Assembly: GCA_000715605.1 (NCBI GenBank)
Contig: KL568546.1
Location: forward strand, 9,310 to 15,308
DNA length: 5,999 nt
Source: Streptomyces speibonae
Lineage (GTDB): Bacteria > Actinomycetota > Actinomycetes > Streptomycetales > Streptomycetaceae
Direction: 5' to 3'
Part shown: piece after piece, positions 1-5,999 of the stretch
Position numbering within the stretch: position 1 is the stretch's first letter
Layout of the letters: every line of letters starts with the position of its first letter
Made by a program: the position numbers and the translations under genes
The notes under the pieces: generated by a model
What the model was told of the DNA's origin: nothing
Seen by the model: only the letters and a program-made list of their open reading frames with translations
Database searches by the model: none

Positions 1-598
1 CCGGCAGCCGCGGCAGCAGCGTCCGGTCGGTGGTCACCGCGCGGAACTGCAGCGCCACCGTCACCTCGTGATCCGGCCGGTGAACGATCCGTACGGCGTC
101 CCCCGCGCGGATCTCGCCGGGCTCGATCACCCGCAGATACGCCCCCGGCGCACCCCGCTCCGTGAACCGCTTCACCCAGCCCTTCTCACCCATGTGGCCC
201 TGGAAGGTGCGGCAGGGAATGCGTCCGGAGGTGACCTCCAGGACCACCTCGGGCCCGACGGCCCAGCGCTCACCGATCAGGGCGCCGGAGACGTCGATGC
301 CCTCCGTGGTGAGGTTCTCGCCGAACGCGCCGTTGGCCAGCGCGCGCCCCAGCGTGCGCTCCCACTCGTCGAGATCCTCACGGGCCACGGCGTACACCGC
401 CTGGTCGTCCCCGCCGTGGTGCCGCGTCTCGCACACGGCGTCGCCGTCCAGGCCGCTCGCGCCGAAGCCCTTGGGGCCGGGCGCGGCCACCCGCACCGGC
501 CCGTCGACGGGCCGCTTGTCGATACCGGTCACGCCGTCGCGATGATCCGTGTACGGAACGGTTTTGGGCCGGCCCAGGTTCACAGACAGAAGCTTCAT
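1..598 (-). CDS. MOSC domain-containing protein (partial, C-terminus beyond the window)
   Basis: Read on the minus strand from an ATG at 598-596, this frame stays open for 199 codons to the left edge, so the stop is missing. The protein begins MKLLSVNLGRPKTV and has the layout of YiiM-like MOSC proteins: an HGG motif followed by DQAVYA (residues 61-70), GENLTTEGI (93-101), and GRIPCRTFQGHMGE (125-138) with the conserved MOSC cysteine at Cys129. The HRPDHEVTVA segment (173-182) matches the start of the C-terminal three-helix region of YiiM-type proteins. MOSC domains occur in molybdenum-cofactor sulfurases and in YiiM-type proteins that reduce N-hydroxylated compounds with bound cofactor; the substrate here cannot be told. 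By family length roughly 20 residues are missing. No Shine-Dalgarno precedes the ATG. It is transcribed divergently from the LysR gene at 680, which may regulate it. Confidence 0.85.
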   Translation of the reverse strand, partial: MKLLSVNLGRPKTVPYTDHRDGVTGIDKRPVDGPVRVAAPGPKGFGASGLDGDAVCETRHHGGDDQAVYAVAREDLDEWERTLGRALANGAFGENLTTEGIDVSGALIGERWAVGPEVVLEVTSGRIPCRTFQGHMGEKGWVKRFTERGAPGAYLRVIEPGEIRAGDAVRIVHRPDHEVTVALQFRAVTTDRTLLPRLP

Positions 599-679
599 GC
601 GGCGCAACGGTAAGCGATGAGGGTCAAAGCGTCGACGCAATATTCGGCGCCGCACCAAAGGGCCGCTTATCCTTGAGGG
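599..679. promoter_or_regulatory. Divergent promoter region between MOSC and LysR genes
   Basis: These 81 bases separate two divergent starts. They hold a perfect 10-bp palindrome, GCGTCGACGC at 629-638, and an 8-bp one, CGGCGCCG at 645-652. Either could be an operator. On the minus strand TACCGT (612-607) fits a TAnnnT -10 element and lies 8 bases before the MOSC ATG, so that gene may also be leaderless or nearly so. I did not find a clean T-N11-A LysR box. The assignment to autoregulation by the LysR protein rests only on the divergent layout. Confidence 0.4.
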
Positions 680-680
680 G
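668..680 (+). promoter_or_regulatory. Predicted -10 element of a leaderless LysR-gene promoter
   Basis: TATCCT at 668-673 matches the actinobacterial -10 form TAnnnT. The GTG start at 680 lies exactly seven bases after its last base, the usual position of the transcription start. A purine-rich GAGGG (675-679) abuts the GTG with no spacing and could not work as a normal ribosome-binding site. This is what is expected of a leaderless mRNA, common in Streptomyces. No good -35 hexamer is visible. Confidence 0.45.
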
Positions 681-1576
681 TGATCGAAGCCCGCCACCTC
701 CGCGTACTGCGCGCCGTGGCCACCACCGGTTCCTTCTCCGCGGCGGCCCGCGAGCTGGGCTGCACCCAGCCCGCCGTCAGCCAGCAGATGAAGGCCCTGG
801 AGTCCTCCGTCGGCACGCCCCTGCTCATCCGGAGCGGCCGGGAGATGCGCCTGACCCAGGCCGGTGAGGCGCTGGTGCGGCACGCCGCCGGGATCATCGC
901 CGGGCTCACCGCCGCCGAGGAGGAGGTCGCCGCGATCGCCGGGCTGCGCGCGGGCCGGGTGCGGCTCGTGTCGTTCCCCAGCGGCAGCTCCACGCTCGTC
1001 CCGACGGCCCTGGCCGCCCTGCGCGACGCCCACCCGGGCACGCGCGTCTCCCTGGAGGAGGCCGAGCCGCCGCGCTCCGTGGAGATGCTCCGCGAGGGCG
1101 ACTGCGACGTGGCCCTCGCCTTCCGGTACGAGGGGGCGGCGGGCGCCGAGGAGTGGGACGACCTCGTCGTACGGCCGTTGCTGTCGGACCGGCTGGTGGG
1201 TCTCGTGCCGCAGTCGCATCCGCTGGCCCGCGCGGAGTCCGTCGCCATCGGCGAACTCGCCGACGAGCCCTGGATCGCCGGCTGCCCGCGCTGCCGGGGG
1301 CAGCTGGTCGAGGTGTGCGAGGCGGCCGGCTTCACCCCGCGCATCGACTTCGCGACCGACGACTACCCGGCGGTCGCCGGCCTGGTGGGAGCGGGACTGG
1401 GGGTCGCGGTCCTGCCCCAGCTGGCCATCGAGTCCGTGCGGCCCCGGGGCGTGCGCACCGTGGCGCTGGAGCCGGTCGTGCGGAGGCAGATCGTCGCGCT
1501 CACCCTGCCGGACCTCGCACAGGTGCCCGCGGTCGCCGCGACGCTGGAGAAGCTGGCGGCCGCCGCGGCGCGGTGA
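680..1576 (+). CDS. LysR-family transcriptional regulator
   Basis: A complete 298-residue protein, the normal LysR length. The N-terminal winged helix-turn-helix spans about residues 3-62 and is typical: HLRVLRAVATTGSFSAAARE, then TQPAVSQQMKALE as recognition helix, then GTPLLIRSGREMRLTQAGE. A linker helix (about 62-90) leads to a periplasmic-binding-like effector domain (about 92-290). Oddly for the family, the effector domain holds a cysteine cluster, Cys202, Cys205 and Cys213 (C-x2-C-x7-C, around WIAGCPRC), which could be a metal or thiol site. The GTG start is chosen because it begins the conserved domain and sits at the predicted transcription start. The effector is unknown. The divergent MOSC gene is the likeliest local target, by inference. 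The gene converges on whiD across a hairpin region. Confidence 0.92.
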   Translation: MIEARHLRVLRAVATTGSFSAAARELGCTQPAVSQQMKALESSVGTPLLIRSGREMRLTQAGEALVRHAAGIIAGLTAAEEEVAAIAGLRAGRVRLVSFPSGSSTLVPTALAALRDAHPGTRVSLEEAEPPRSVEMLREGDCDVALAFRYEGAAGAEEWDDLVVRPLLSDRLVGLVPQSHPLARAESVAIGELADEPWIAGCPRCRGQLVEVCEAAGFTPRIDFATDDYPAVAGLVGAGLGVAVLPQLAIESVRPRGVRTVALEPVVRRQIVALTLPDLAQVPAVAATLEKLAAAAAR

Positions 1577-1611
1577 GGCGCCGGGACAGAGCAAGGTCAC
1601 GCGACAAGACA

Positions 1612-1645
1612 AGGGCACGCGCGCGTTCCCGATCGTGCGTGCCCT
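1612..1645. terminator. Bidirectional terminator hairpin between LysR gene and whiD
   Basis: GGGCACGC (1613-1620) pairs perfectly with GCGTGCCC (1637-1644). An A-T pair closes it outside, and one G-U plus two G-C pairs extend it inside, giving a stem of about 12 bp with a 10-base loop. It lies between two converging genes. Plus-strand RNA continues TCTTGTGTGTG; minus-strand RNA continues with a T-rich TTGTCTTGTC. Both fit weak T-tract terminators, so it probably serves both genes. Confidence 0.7.
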
Positions 1646-1661
1646 CTTGTGTGTGCTCGTT

Positions 1662-1678
1662 CGTTTCGTGAAGAAACG
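1662..1678. terminator. Second small hairpin next to the whiD stop
   Basis: CGTTTC (1662-1667) and GAAACG (1673-1678) form a perfect 6-bp stem with a 5-base loop, five bases past the whiD stop codon. Plus-strand RNA continues TTCCTTC. It could assist the larger hairpin at 1612-1645 or protect the 3' end of the whiD mRNA. The stem is short and only half GC. Confidence 0.35.
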
Positions 1679-1683
1679 TTCCT

Positions 1684-2019
1684 TCAGTTGTGCGGGGCGG
1701 TGGCGTGTCCGCTGCCGGCGGCCGATGCCGACACCAGCCGGTTGCGCGCCCGTCCCATCAGCTCTTCGCGCTCGTCCTCGGTCAGGCCGCCCCACACGCC
1801 GTACGGCTCACGTACCGCCAGCGCGTGCGCGGCGCACTCGGCGCGTACCGGGCACCTCATGCAGACCTCTTTGGCCGAGTTCTCGCGAGCGCTTCGGGCC
1901 GCACCACGCTCGCCCTCGGGGTGGAAGAAGAGCGAGCTGTCCACCCCGCGGCAGGCAGCCAGGAGCTGCCAGTCCCACAGGTCCGCGTTCGGTCCGGGAA
2001 GGCGGGAGAAATCTGCCAT
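1684..2019 (-). CDS. whiD: WhiD, WhiB-family [4Fe-4S] developmental regulator
   Basis: A 111-residue Wbl protein starting MADFSRLPGPNADLWDWQ. The four iron-sulfur ligands are Cys23, Cys53, Cys56 and Cys62, spaced C-x29-C-x2-C-x5-C, followed by the family turn GVWGG (74-78) and a basic stretch GRARNRL (89-95). Sequence and neighbours match WhiD of S. coelicolor, needed for late spore maturation and the counterpart of mycobacterial WhiB3. Known Wbl proteins bind region 4 of the principal sigma factor; the cluster senses oxygen and nitric oxide. The ATG at 2019 is preceded by AAGGGG with a 7-base gap, a good ribosome-binding site. The C-terminal tail after about residue 97 is Ala/Ser/Gly-rich and looks variable. 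The gene is divergent from bldM and converges on the LysR gene. Confidence 0.93.
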   Translation of the reverse strand: MADFSRLPGPNADLWDWQLLAACRGVDSSLFFHPEGERGAARSARENSAKEVCMRCPVRAECAAHALAVREPYGVWGGLTEDEREELMGRARNRLVSASAAGSGHATAPHN

Positions 2020-2140
2020 TGCGTGACCCCTTGTAGCCGTTCTGGGCGGATCCGGTGTCCACGACCGTACAACTACGATCCAAGGAGATGAAAATATGAC
2101 TCATTGCGAATCTAGCCCCGGACACCATCAAAGGGGAAGA

Positions 2141-2158
2141 AATGGGGCTGAATGGGGC
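2141..2158. repeat. Tandem 8-mer AATGGGGC, period 10 bp
   Basis: AATGGGGC occurs at 2141-2148 and again at 2151-2158, separated by TG. The period is about one helical turn, so two bound protein subunits would face the same side. A related AAGGGGAAG lies just before, at 2131-2139. It sits about 120 bases upstream of the whiD ATG and 90 bases upstream of the sigma-BldN -35 element, so it could act on either gene. The binding protein is unknown. Confidence 0.5.
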
Positions 2159-2248
2159 ATGAGTTGTGGTGAAAGTCCGGGGGTCCGTCGCGCATGTCTG
2201 CACCGTGAACGCCTCCTCACGTAGAGTGCCGAAGATGGCAGACGGCCC

Positions 2249-2276
2249 CGTAACTCTTTCGAGTGACCGTCGTTGA
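2249..2276 (+). promoter_or_regulatory. Sigma-BldN promoter of bldM (bldMp1)
   Basis: CGTAAC (2249-2254) and CGTTGA (2271-2276) are separated by exactly 16 bases. This matches the sigma-BldN consensus as I recall it, CGTAAC-N16-CGTTGA. bldM is an established direct target of sigma-BldN in Streptomyces. Transcription would begin near 2282, leaving an untranslated leader of about 118 bases before the bldM ATG. An AGTGA (2262-2266) in the spacer resembles a BldD half-site but lacks a partner. Confidence 0.8.
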
Positions 2277-2371
2277 GAGTGCGAGGCGGTTGAAGGAACA
2301 AGCGCTCGGGCGGGGCGTCCGAGACGGTCGACCGCACAGGTGACGATTTCGTACCAGCCTGGAGGCTCAAG

Positions 2372-2404
2372 GTGACGCGCATCAGCTGCGGAGGGCGGCC
2401 ATGA
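2372..2404 (+). CDS. Possible 10-codon leader ORF overlapping the bldM start
   Basis: GTG at 2372 opens a frame encoding MTRISCGGRP and stops at TGA 2402-2404, overlapping the bldM ATG as ATGA. A strong ribosome-binding site, GGAGG at 2361-2365, lies six bases before the GTG. The ORF falls inside the predicted bldMp1 transcript. Its own sequence supplies the GGAGGG (2390-2395) that serves bldM, so its translation would either couple to or compete with bldM initiation. It is too short for any coding statistic. It may be a chance product of two nearby GA-rich sites. Confidence 0.35.
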   Translation: MTRISCGGRP

Positions 2405-3012
2405 CTTCCGTCCTCGTCTGCGACGACTCCCCGCTTGCCCGAGAGGCGCTCCGCCGCGCGGTCGCGACCGTGCCCGGCGTCGAGCGCGTGACGACGGCGG
2501 CCAACGGCGAGGAAGTCCTCCGCCGCTGGGGTGCCGACCGCTCGGATCTGATTCTGATGGACGTACGCATGCCCGGTCTGGGCGGCGTCGAGACGGTCCG
2601 GCGTCTGCTGTCCGCCGACCCGGGAGCGCGCATCATCATGCTCACTGTCGCCGAGGACCTCGACGGTGTGGCGCTCGCGGTGGCCGCGGGCGCGCGGGGC
2701 TATCTGCACAAGGACGCCTCCCGCGCGGAGCTGCGCGCCACGGTCACGCAGGCGCTCGCCGACCCGACCTGGCGGCTCGCCCCGCGCCGGCTGCGCTCGG
2801 CCGAGATGGGCGCGGCGCCGACGCTCACCGCGCGTGAGATCCAGGTGCTCGAAGGCATGAGCCACGGCCGCTCCAACGCCGAGATCGGCCGCGAGCTGTT
2901 CCTCTCCGAGGACACCGTCAAGACGCACGCGCGCCGGCTCTTCAAGAAGCTCGGTGCCTCGGACCGGGCCCACGCGGTGGCGCTCGGGTTCCGGTGGGGC
3001 CTCGTGCGCTAG
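2401..3012 (+). CDS. bldM: BldM, orphan response regulator of aerial development
   Basis: A 203-residue NarL/FixJ-type response regulator. The receiver domain (about 3-120) keeps the full phosphorylation pocket: Asp8/Asp9, Asp54 in LILMDVRMPG, Thr82 and Lys104. The LuxR-type DNA-binding domain (about 140-200) shows LTAREIQVLEGMSHGRSNAE and SEDTVKTHARRLFKKLG. No histidine kinase gene is next to it, as expected of an orphan. BldM is needed for aerial hyphae and sporulation. From the literature, BldM homodimers activate early genes and BldM-WhiI heterodimers activate late ones, and Asp54 is not essential for function. The ATG at 2401 has GGAGGG (2390-2395) five bases upstream. Expression should follow the sigma-BldN promoter at 2249-2276. 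No TTA codon is present, so no direct bldA dependence. Hairpins follow the stop at once. Confidence 0.95.
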   Translation: MTSVLVCDDSPLAREALRRAVATVPGVERVTTAANGEEVLRRWGADRSDLILMDVRMPGLGGVETVRRLLSADPGARIIMLTVAEDLDGVALAVAAGARGYLHKDASRAELRATVTQALADPTWRLAPRRLRSAEMGAAPTLTAREIQVLEGMSHGRSNAEIGRELFLSEDTVKTHARRLFKKLGASDRAHAVALGFRWGLVR

Positions 3013-3029
3013 GGCCCGCGCCTCGGGCC
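3013..3029 (+). terminator. Hairpin directly after the bldM stop
   Basis: GGCCCG (3013-3018) and CGGGCC (3024-3029) form a perfect all-GC 6-bp stem with a 5-base loop, starting at the base after the TAG stop. No T tract follows. It could stabilise the 3' end or act as the first of several weak stops together with the stem at 3071-3092. Confidence 0.4.
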
Positions 3030-3070
3030 GGGCCGGATGCCGTGCGCGACACCGAGGACTGCCCGGCGCA

Positions 3071-3092
3071 CGGGGGCACACGGACGCCCCCG
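3071..3092 (+). terminator. Probable bldM terminator hairpin
   Basis: CGGGGGC (3071-3077) pairs with GCCCCCG (3086-3092) around an 8-base loop, a perfect 7-bp all-GC stem. A smaller stem, GGTGC/GCACC (3096-3100/3108-3112), follows directly. No T tract is present, which is common for Streptomyces terminators. Confidence 0.45.
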
Positions 3093-3433
3093 GCGGGTGC
3101 ACGGGTGGCACCGGGGAGGCGCGCGGGCAAGGGGCGCGCGCTGCCGCGGGTGGGGTGCGCACGGTGTGCTTCGGTGCGGGTGTCCGCCGCGTGGTGCGCC
3201 CCCGTACGGTTGCCCGCCACGCGGTGCGCGTCGGCGCTGGTGCCATGCCGGGGTCGCTTCGGCACGGGATGCCGTAACGGTCCGGTGGCCGCGCGGGTGT
3301 GCGGTCCCGTCCGTCGGACGGCGCGGGGACTGTGCTGTCGCCCCTGGCGTACGGCGAGGTGTACGGGCGCCGCGCGCCGGGTGCGGCGGACGGGCGTACG
3401 GACGCGTGGGCCGTCCTGCCGTGTGCGGCCGGC

Positions 3434-3466
3434 GGCCGGACGGACGGGGCGTGCGCCCCGTCGGCC
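3434..3466 (+). promoter_or_regulatory. Strong RNA hairpin upstream of shbA
   Basis: GACGGGGC (3443-3450) and GCCCCGTC (3455-3462) form a perfect 8-bp stem with a 4-base loop. Past a 5-base bulge on the left arm, GGCC (3434-3437) pairs with GGCC (3463-3466), giving 12 bp in all. It is the most stable fold I can see in the spacer. It has no T tract, so an RNA control element or a readthrough barrier are both possible. A chance fold in GC-rich DNA cannot be excluded. Confidence 0.4.
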
Positions 3467-3567
3467 GGGCGGGCGCGTACTCCATGAGAACCACGCCGAA
3501 AACCCGGCCCACCAGGGCATCCTCGGTGGCCGGAAGACGCCCGCTGCTCGTTTCGCCGCGGATGCCG

Positions 3568-3582
3568 CATCCTTGAGGTGTG
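3568..3582 (+). promoter_or_regulatory. Possible -10 element and leaderless GTG start for shbA
   Basis: CATCCT (3568-3573) lies exactly seven bases before the GTG at 3580. The ten bases ATCCTTGAGG (3569-3578) are identical, with identical spacing to GTG, to those before the LysR gene (669-678). If used, this gives a 242-residue protein with 17 extra residues. The first -10 base is C instead of T, and no -35 is seen. Confidence 0.3.
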
Positions 3583-3614
3583 GAGTTCCTCGGGGACGAG
3601 TCGGTCGAGCGGGA

Positions 3615-3622
3615 GGGGAGGG
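3615..3622 (+). promoter_or_regulatory. Ribosome-binding site supporting the ATG at 3631
   Basis: GGGGAGGG lies eight bases before the ATG at 3631. It is the best Shine-Dalgarno near this gene and is the reason for the chosen start. Confidence 0.55.
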
Positions 3623-3630
3623 CGCAGGGT

Positions 3631-4308
3631 ATGAGTTCCGGCGCACCTGCTCATAACGCTTCGGTGCACAACCAGGGACACGGTGCCACGGACCAGACGT
3701 CCGCAAGGCACCATGGACCGATGCGCGACGACGAGGCGGGCACTGCCCAAGGGGCGTTCGGTGCGCTCGTCCATCGTGCCGTCGACGGAGACGAGCAGGC
3801 CACGCACGATCTGCTCGCGCACGTCCACCCCCTCGCGCTGCGCTACTGCCGCACGCGGTTGTCCCGGCTGCCCGGCGACGCCCGGCACTTCGTGGAGGAC
3901 CTCGCACAGGAGGTCTGCGTCGCGGTGCTGCTCGCGCTGCCCCGCTACAAGGACACCGGCCGGCCCTTCGAGGCGTTCATCTTCGCCATCGCCTCCCACA
4001 AGGTCGCCGACCTCCAGCGCGCGGCGATGCGGCACCCCGGCTCCACCGCGGTGCCCTCCGACGAGATGCCCGAGCGGCCCGATGACTCCCTCGGACCGGA
4101 GGAGCGCGCCCTGCTCAGCAGCGACGCCGAATGGGCCAAGAAACTGCTGGCCAGCCTGCCCGAGAACCAGCGCGAGCTGATCCTGCTGCGCATCGCTGTG
4201 GGACTGACCGCGGAGGAGACCGGACAGATGTTGGGAATGTCACCCGGTGCCGTCCGCGTGGCCCAGCACCGCGCGCTGAGCCGGCTGCGCGCCCTGGCGG
4301 AGCAGTAA
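3631..4308 (+). CDS. shbA: ECF-type RNA polymerase sigma factor, ShbA/SigD group
   Basis: With the ATG at 3631 the protein has 225 residues. Sigma region 2 spans about 53-133, with [20 protein letters not shown] (87-106) and [20 protein letters not shown] (111-130). Region 4 spans about 172-222, with [20 protein letters not shown] (176-195) and its helix-turn-helix [19 protein letters not shown]. The place between bldM and guaB identifies the ShbA group. In S. griseus ShbA is reported to drive the principal sigma gene hrdB; the mycobacterial relative is SigD. No anti-sigma gene adjoins it here, unlike mycobacterial sigD with rsdA. The start is uncertain: GTG 3580 (242 aa, leaderless), ATG 3631 (good ribosome-binding site) or ATG 3721 (195 aa). 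Codons 3631-3720 use far more A/T at third positions than the rest, which hints at the shortest form, though its ribosome-binding site is poor. Confidence 0.85.
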   Translation: MSSGAPAHNASVHNQGHGATDQTSARHHGPMRDDEAGTAQGAFGALVHRAVDGDEQATHDLLAHVHPLALRYCRTRLSRLPGDARHFVEDLAQEVCVAVLLALPRYKDTGRPFEAFIFAIASHKVADLQRAAMRHPGSTAVPSDEMPERPDDSLGPEERALLSSDAEWAKKLLASLPENQRELILLRIAVGLTAEETGQMLGMSPGAVRVAQHRALSRLRALAEQ

Positions 4309-4337
4309 CCCCCCGCCGCGGCGCGGCCCCTTCGGCG

Positions 4338-4359
4338 TACGAACGGAATATGAACGGAA
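4338..4359 (+). repeat. Two tandem 11-bp repeats TAyGAACGGAA
   Basis: TACGAACGGAA (4338-4348) is followed at once by TATGAACGGAA (4349-4359), a 10 of 11 match at one helical-turn period. A partial echo, TACGAACATACGA, lies at 4375-4387. The copies lie about 50-75 bases upstream of the predicted guaB promoter -35, a usual place for an activator site. The cognate protein is not known to me. Confidence 0.55.
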
Positions 4360-4410
4360 GATCAGCCGTCCCCGTACGAACATACGAGGCCGGGAGCCGT
4401 GCGAAACCGT

Positions 4411-5999
<1,589 letters not shown>

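Larger units (their letters stand above)
2020..2400. promoter_or_regulatory. Divergent whiD-bldM control region
   Basis: This 381-base stretch must hold the promoters of both whiD (leftward) and bldM (rightward). The part at about 2080-2165 is clearly more AT-rich than the rest of the window, as promoters are in this genome type. It holds a tandem repeat (2141-2158), a sigma-BldN promoter for bldM (2249-2276) and a possible leader ORF (2372-2404). WhiA-type GACAC cores occur as GTGTC at 2055-2059 and GACAC at 2121-2125. For whiD I see candidate -10 elements on the minus strand, TAGATT (2113-2108) and TATTTT (2096-2091), but no convincing -35 for either, so its start point stays open. Confidence 0.65.
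3013..3579. other. G-rich structured spacer between bldM and shbA, no gene seen
   Basis: This is the longest gene-free stretch in the window. Several frames on both strands stay open only because AT-rich stop codons are rare here; their translations are Arg/Gly/Ala/Pro-rich with no recognisable domain, and no frame shows a good start. The plus strand is markedly G-rich and short words recur, such as CGTACGG (3203-3209, 3348-3354, 3395-3401) and the near-repeats CGCCGCGTGGTGCGC/CGCCACGCGGTGCGC (3185-3199/3214-3228). Perfect hairpins occur at 3013-3029, 3071-3092, 3307-3321 and 3443-3462. It may be a long leader for shbA, a decayed gene, or simple spacer. Confidence 0.6.

Noticed and set aside
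2142..2224. Two tiny ORFs upstream of bldM (6 codons from 2142, 21 codons from 2159)
   Set aside because: Both lie upstream of the sigma-BldN promoter and would need an unseen promoter; the second has no properly spaced ribosome-binding site.
2262..2266. BldD operator in the bldM promoter
   Set aside because: Only one AGTGA half-site is visible, with no suitably placed inverted TCACC partner.
3273..3299. CGTAAC at 3273-3278 as a second sigma-BldN promoter for the sigma gene
   Set aside because: No CGTTGA-like -10 is found at 16 bases; the sequence there is G-rich and matches poorly.
2994..3656. 220-codon plus-strand open frame in the G-rich spacer
   Set aside because: It starts inside bldM, runs into the sigma gene in another frame, has no ribosome-binding site or domain, and other frames on both strands are equally open there.
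2128..4035. 635-codon minus-strand open frame across bldM, the spacer and the sigma gene
   Set aside because: It is antisense to two well-supported genes, has Arg/Pro/His-rich sequence without a domain, and exists because stop codons are rare in GC-rich DNA.
4345..4370. GGAAT at 4345 with GTC at 4368 as another sigma-R promoter
   Set aside because: The -10 is GTC rather than GTT, and GGAAT there is part of the tandem repeat; the site at 4411-4436 fits better.

Overview
The window is high-GC actinobacterial DNA and almost certainly comes from Streptomyces. GC dominates third codon positions, I saw no TTA codon inside any gene, and the central genes are recognisable sporulation regulators in an order known from Streptomyces chromosomes: whiD, bldM, an ECF sigma factor of the ShbA/SigD type, and guaB (S. 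coelicolor SCO4767-SCO4770, from memory). The right edge is the end of a draft contig: the last 33 bases are Nextera library adapter, not genome.

Layout. 1-598 (-): MOSC-domain protein, C-terminus cut by the window edge. 599-679: short divergent promoter region. 680-1576 (+): LysR-type regulator, probably read from a leaderless transcript. 1577-1683: convergent terminator region with two hairpins. 1684-2019 (-): whiD, a [4Fe-4S] WhiB-family regulator. 2020-2400: divergent whiD/bldM control region with a full sigma-BldN promoter and a possible 10-codon leader ORF that overlaps the bldM start. 2401-3012 (+): bldM. 3013-3579: 567 bases of very G-rich DNA with several perfect hairpins and no believable gene. 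3631-4308 (+): sigma factor shbA, whose start is ambiguous. 4309-4480: guaB control region with an 11-bp tandem repeat and a sigma-R-like promoter. 4481-5966 (+): guaB, missing only its last few codons. 5967-5999: adapter.

How the genes fit together. WhiD and BldM act in sporulation and aerial development. In S. griseus, ShbA is described as driving transcription of the principal sigma factor gene hrdB. GuaB makes XMP, the committed step to guanine nucleotides. This links developmental control, housekeeping transcription and GTP supply at one locus, and part of the order is kept in Mycobacterium (whiB3, sigD, guaB2). The LysR/MOSC pair to the left is a separate divergent unit. I did not find a wholly new system. 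The points that deserve a check are the bldM leader ORF, the structured spacer before shbA, the repeats and sigma-R-like promoter before guaB, and the adapter artefact.
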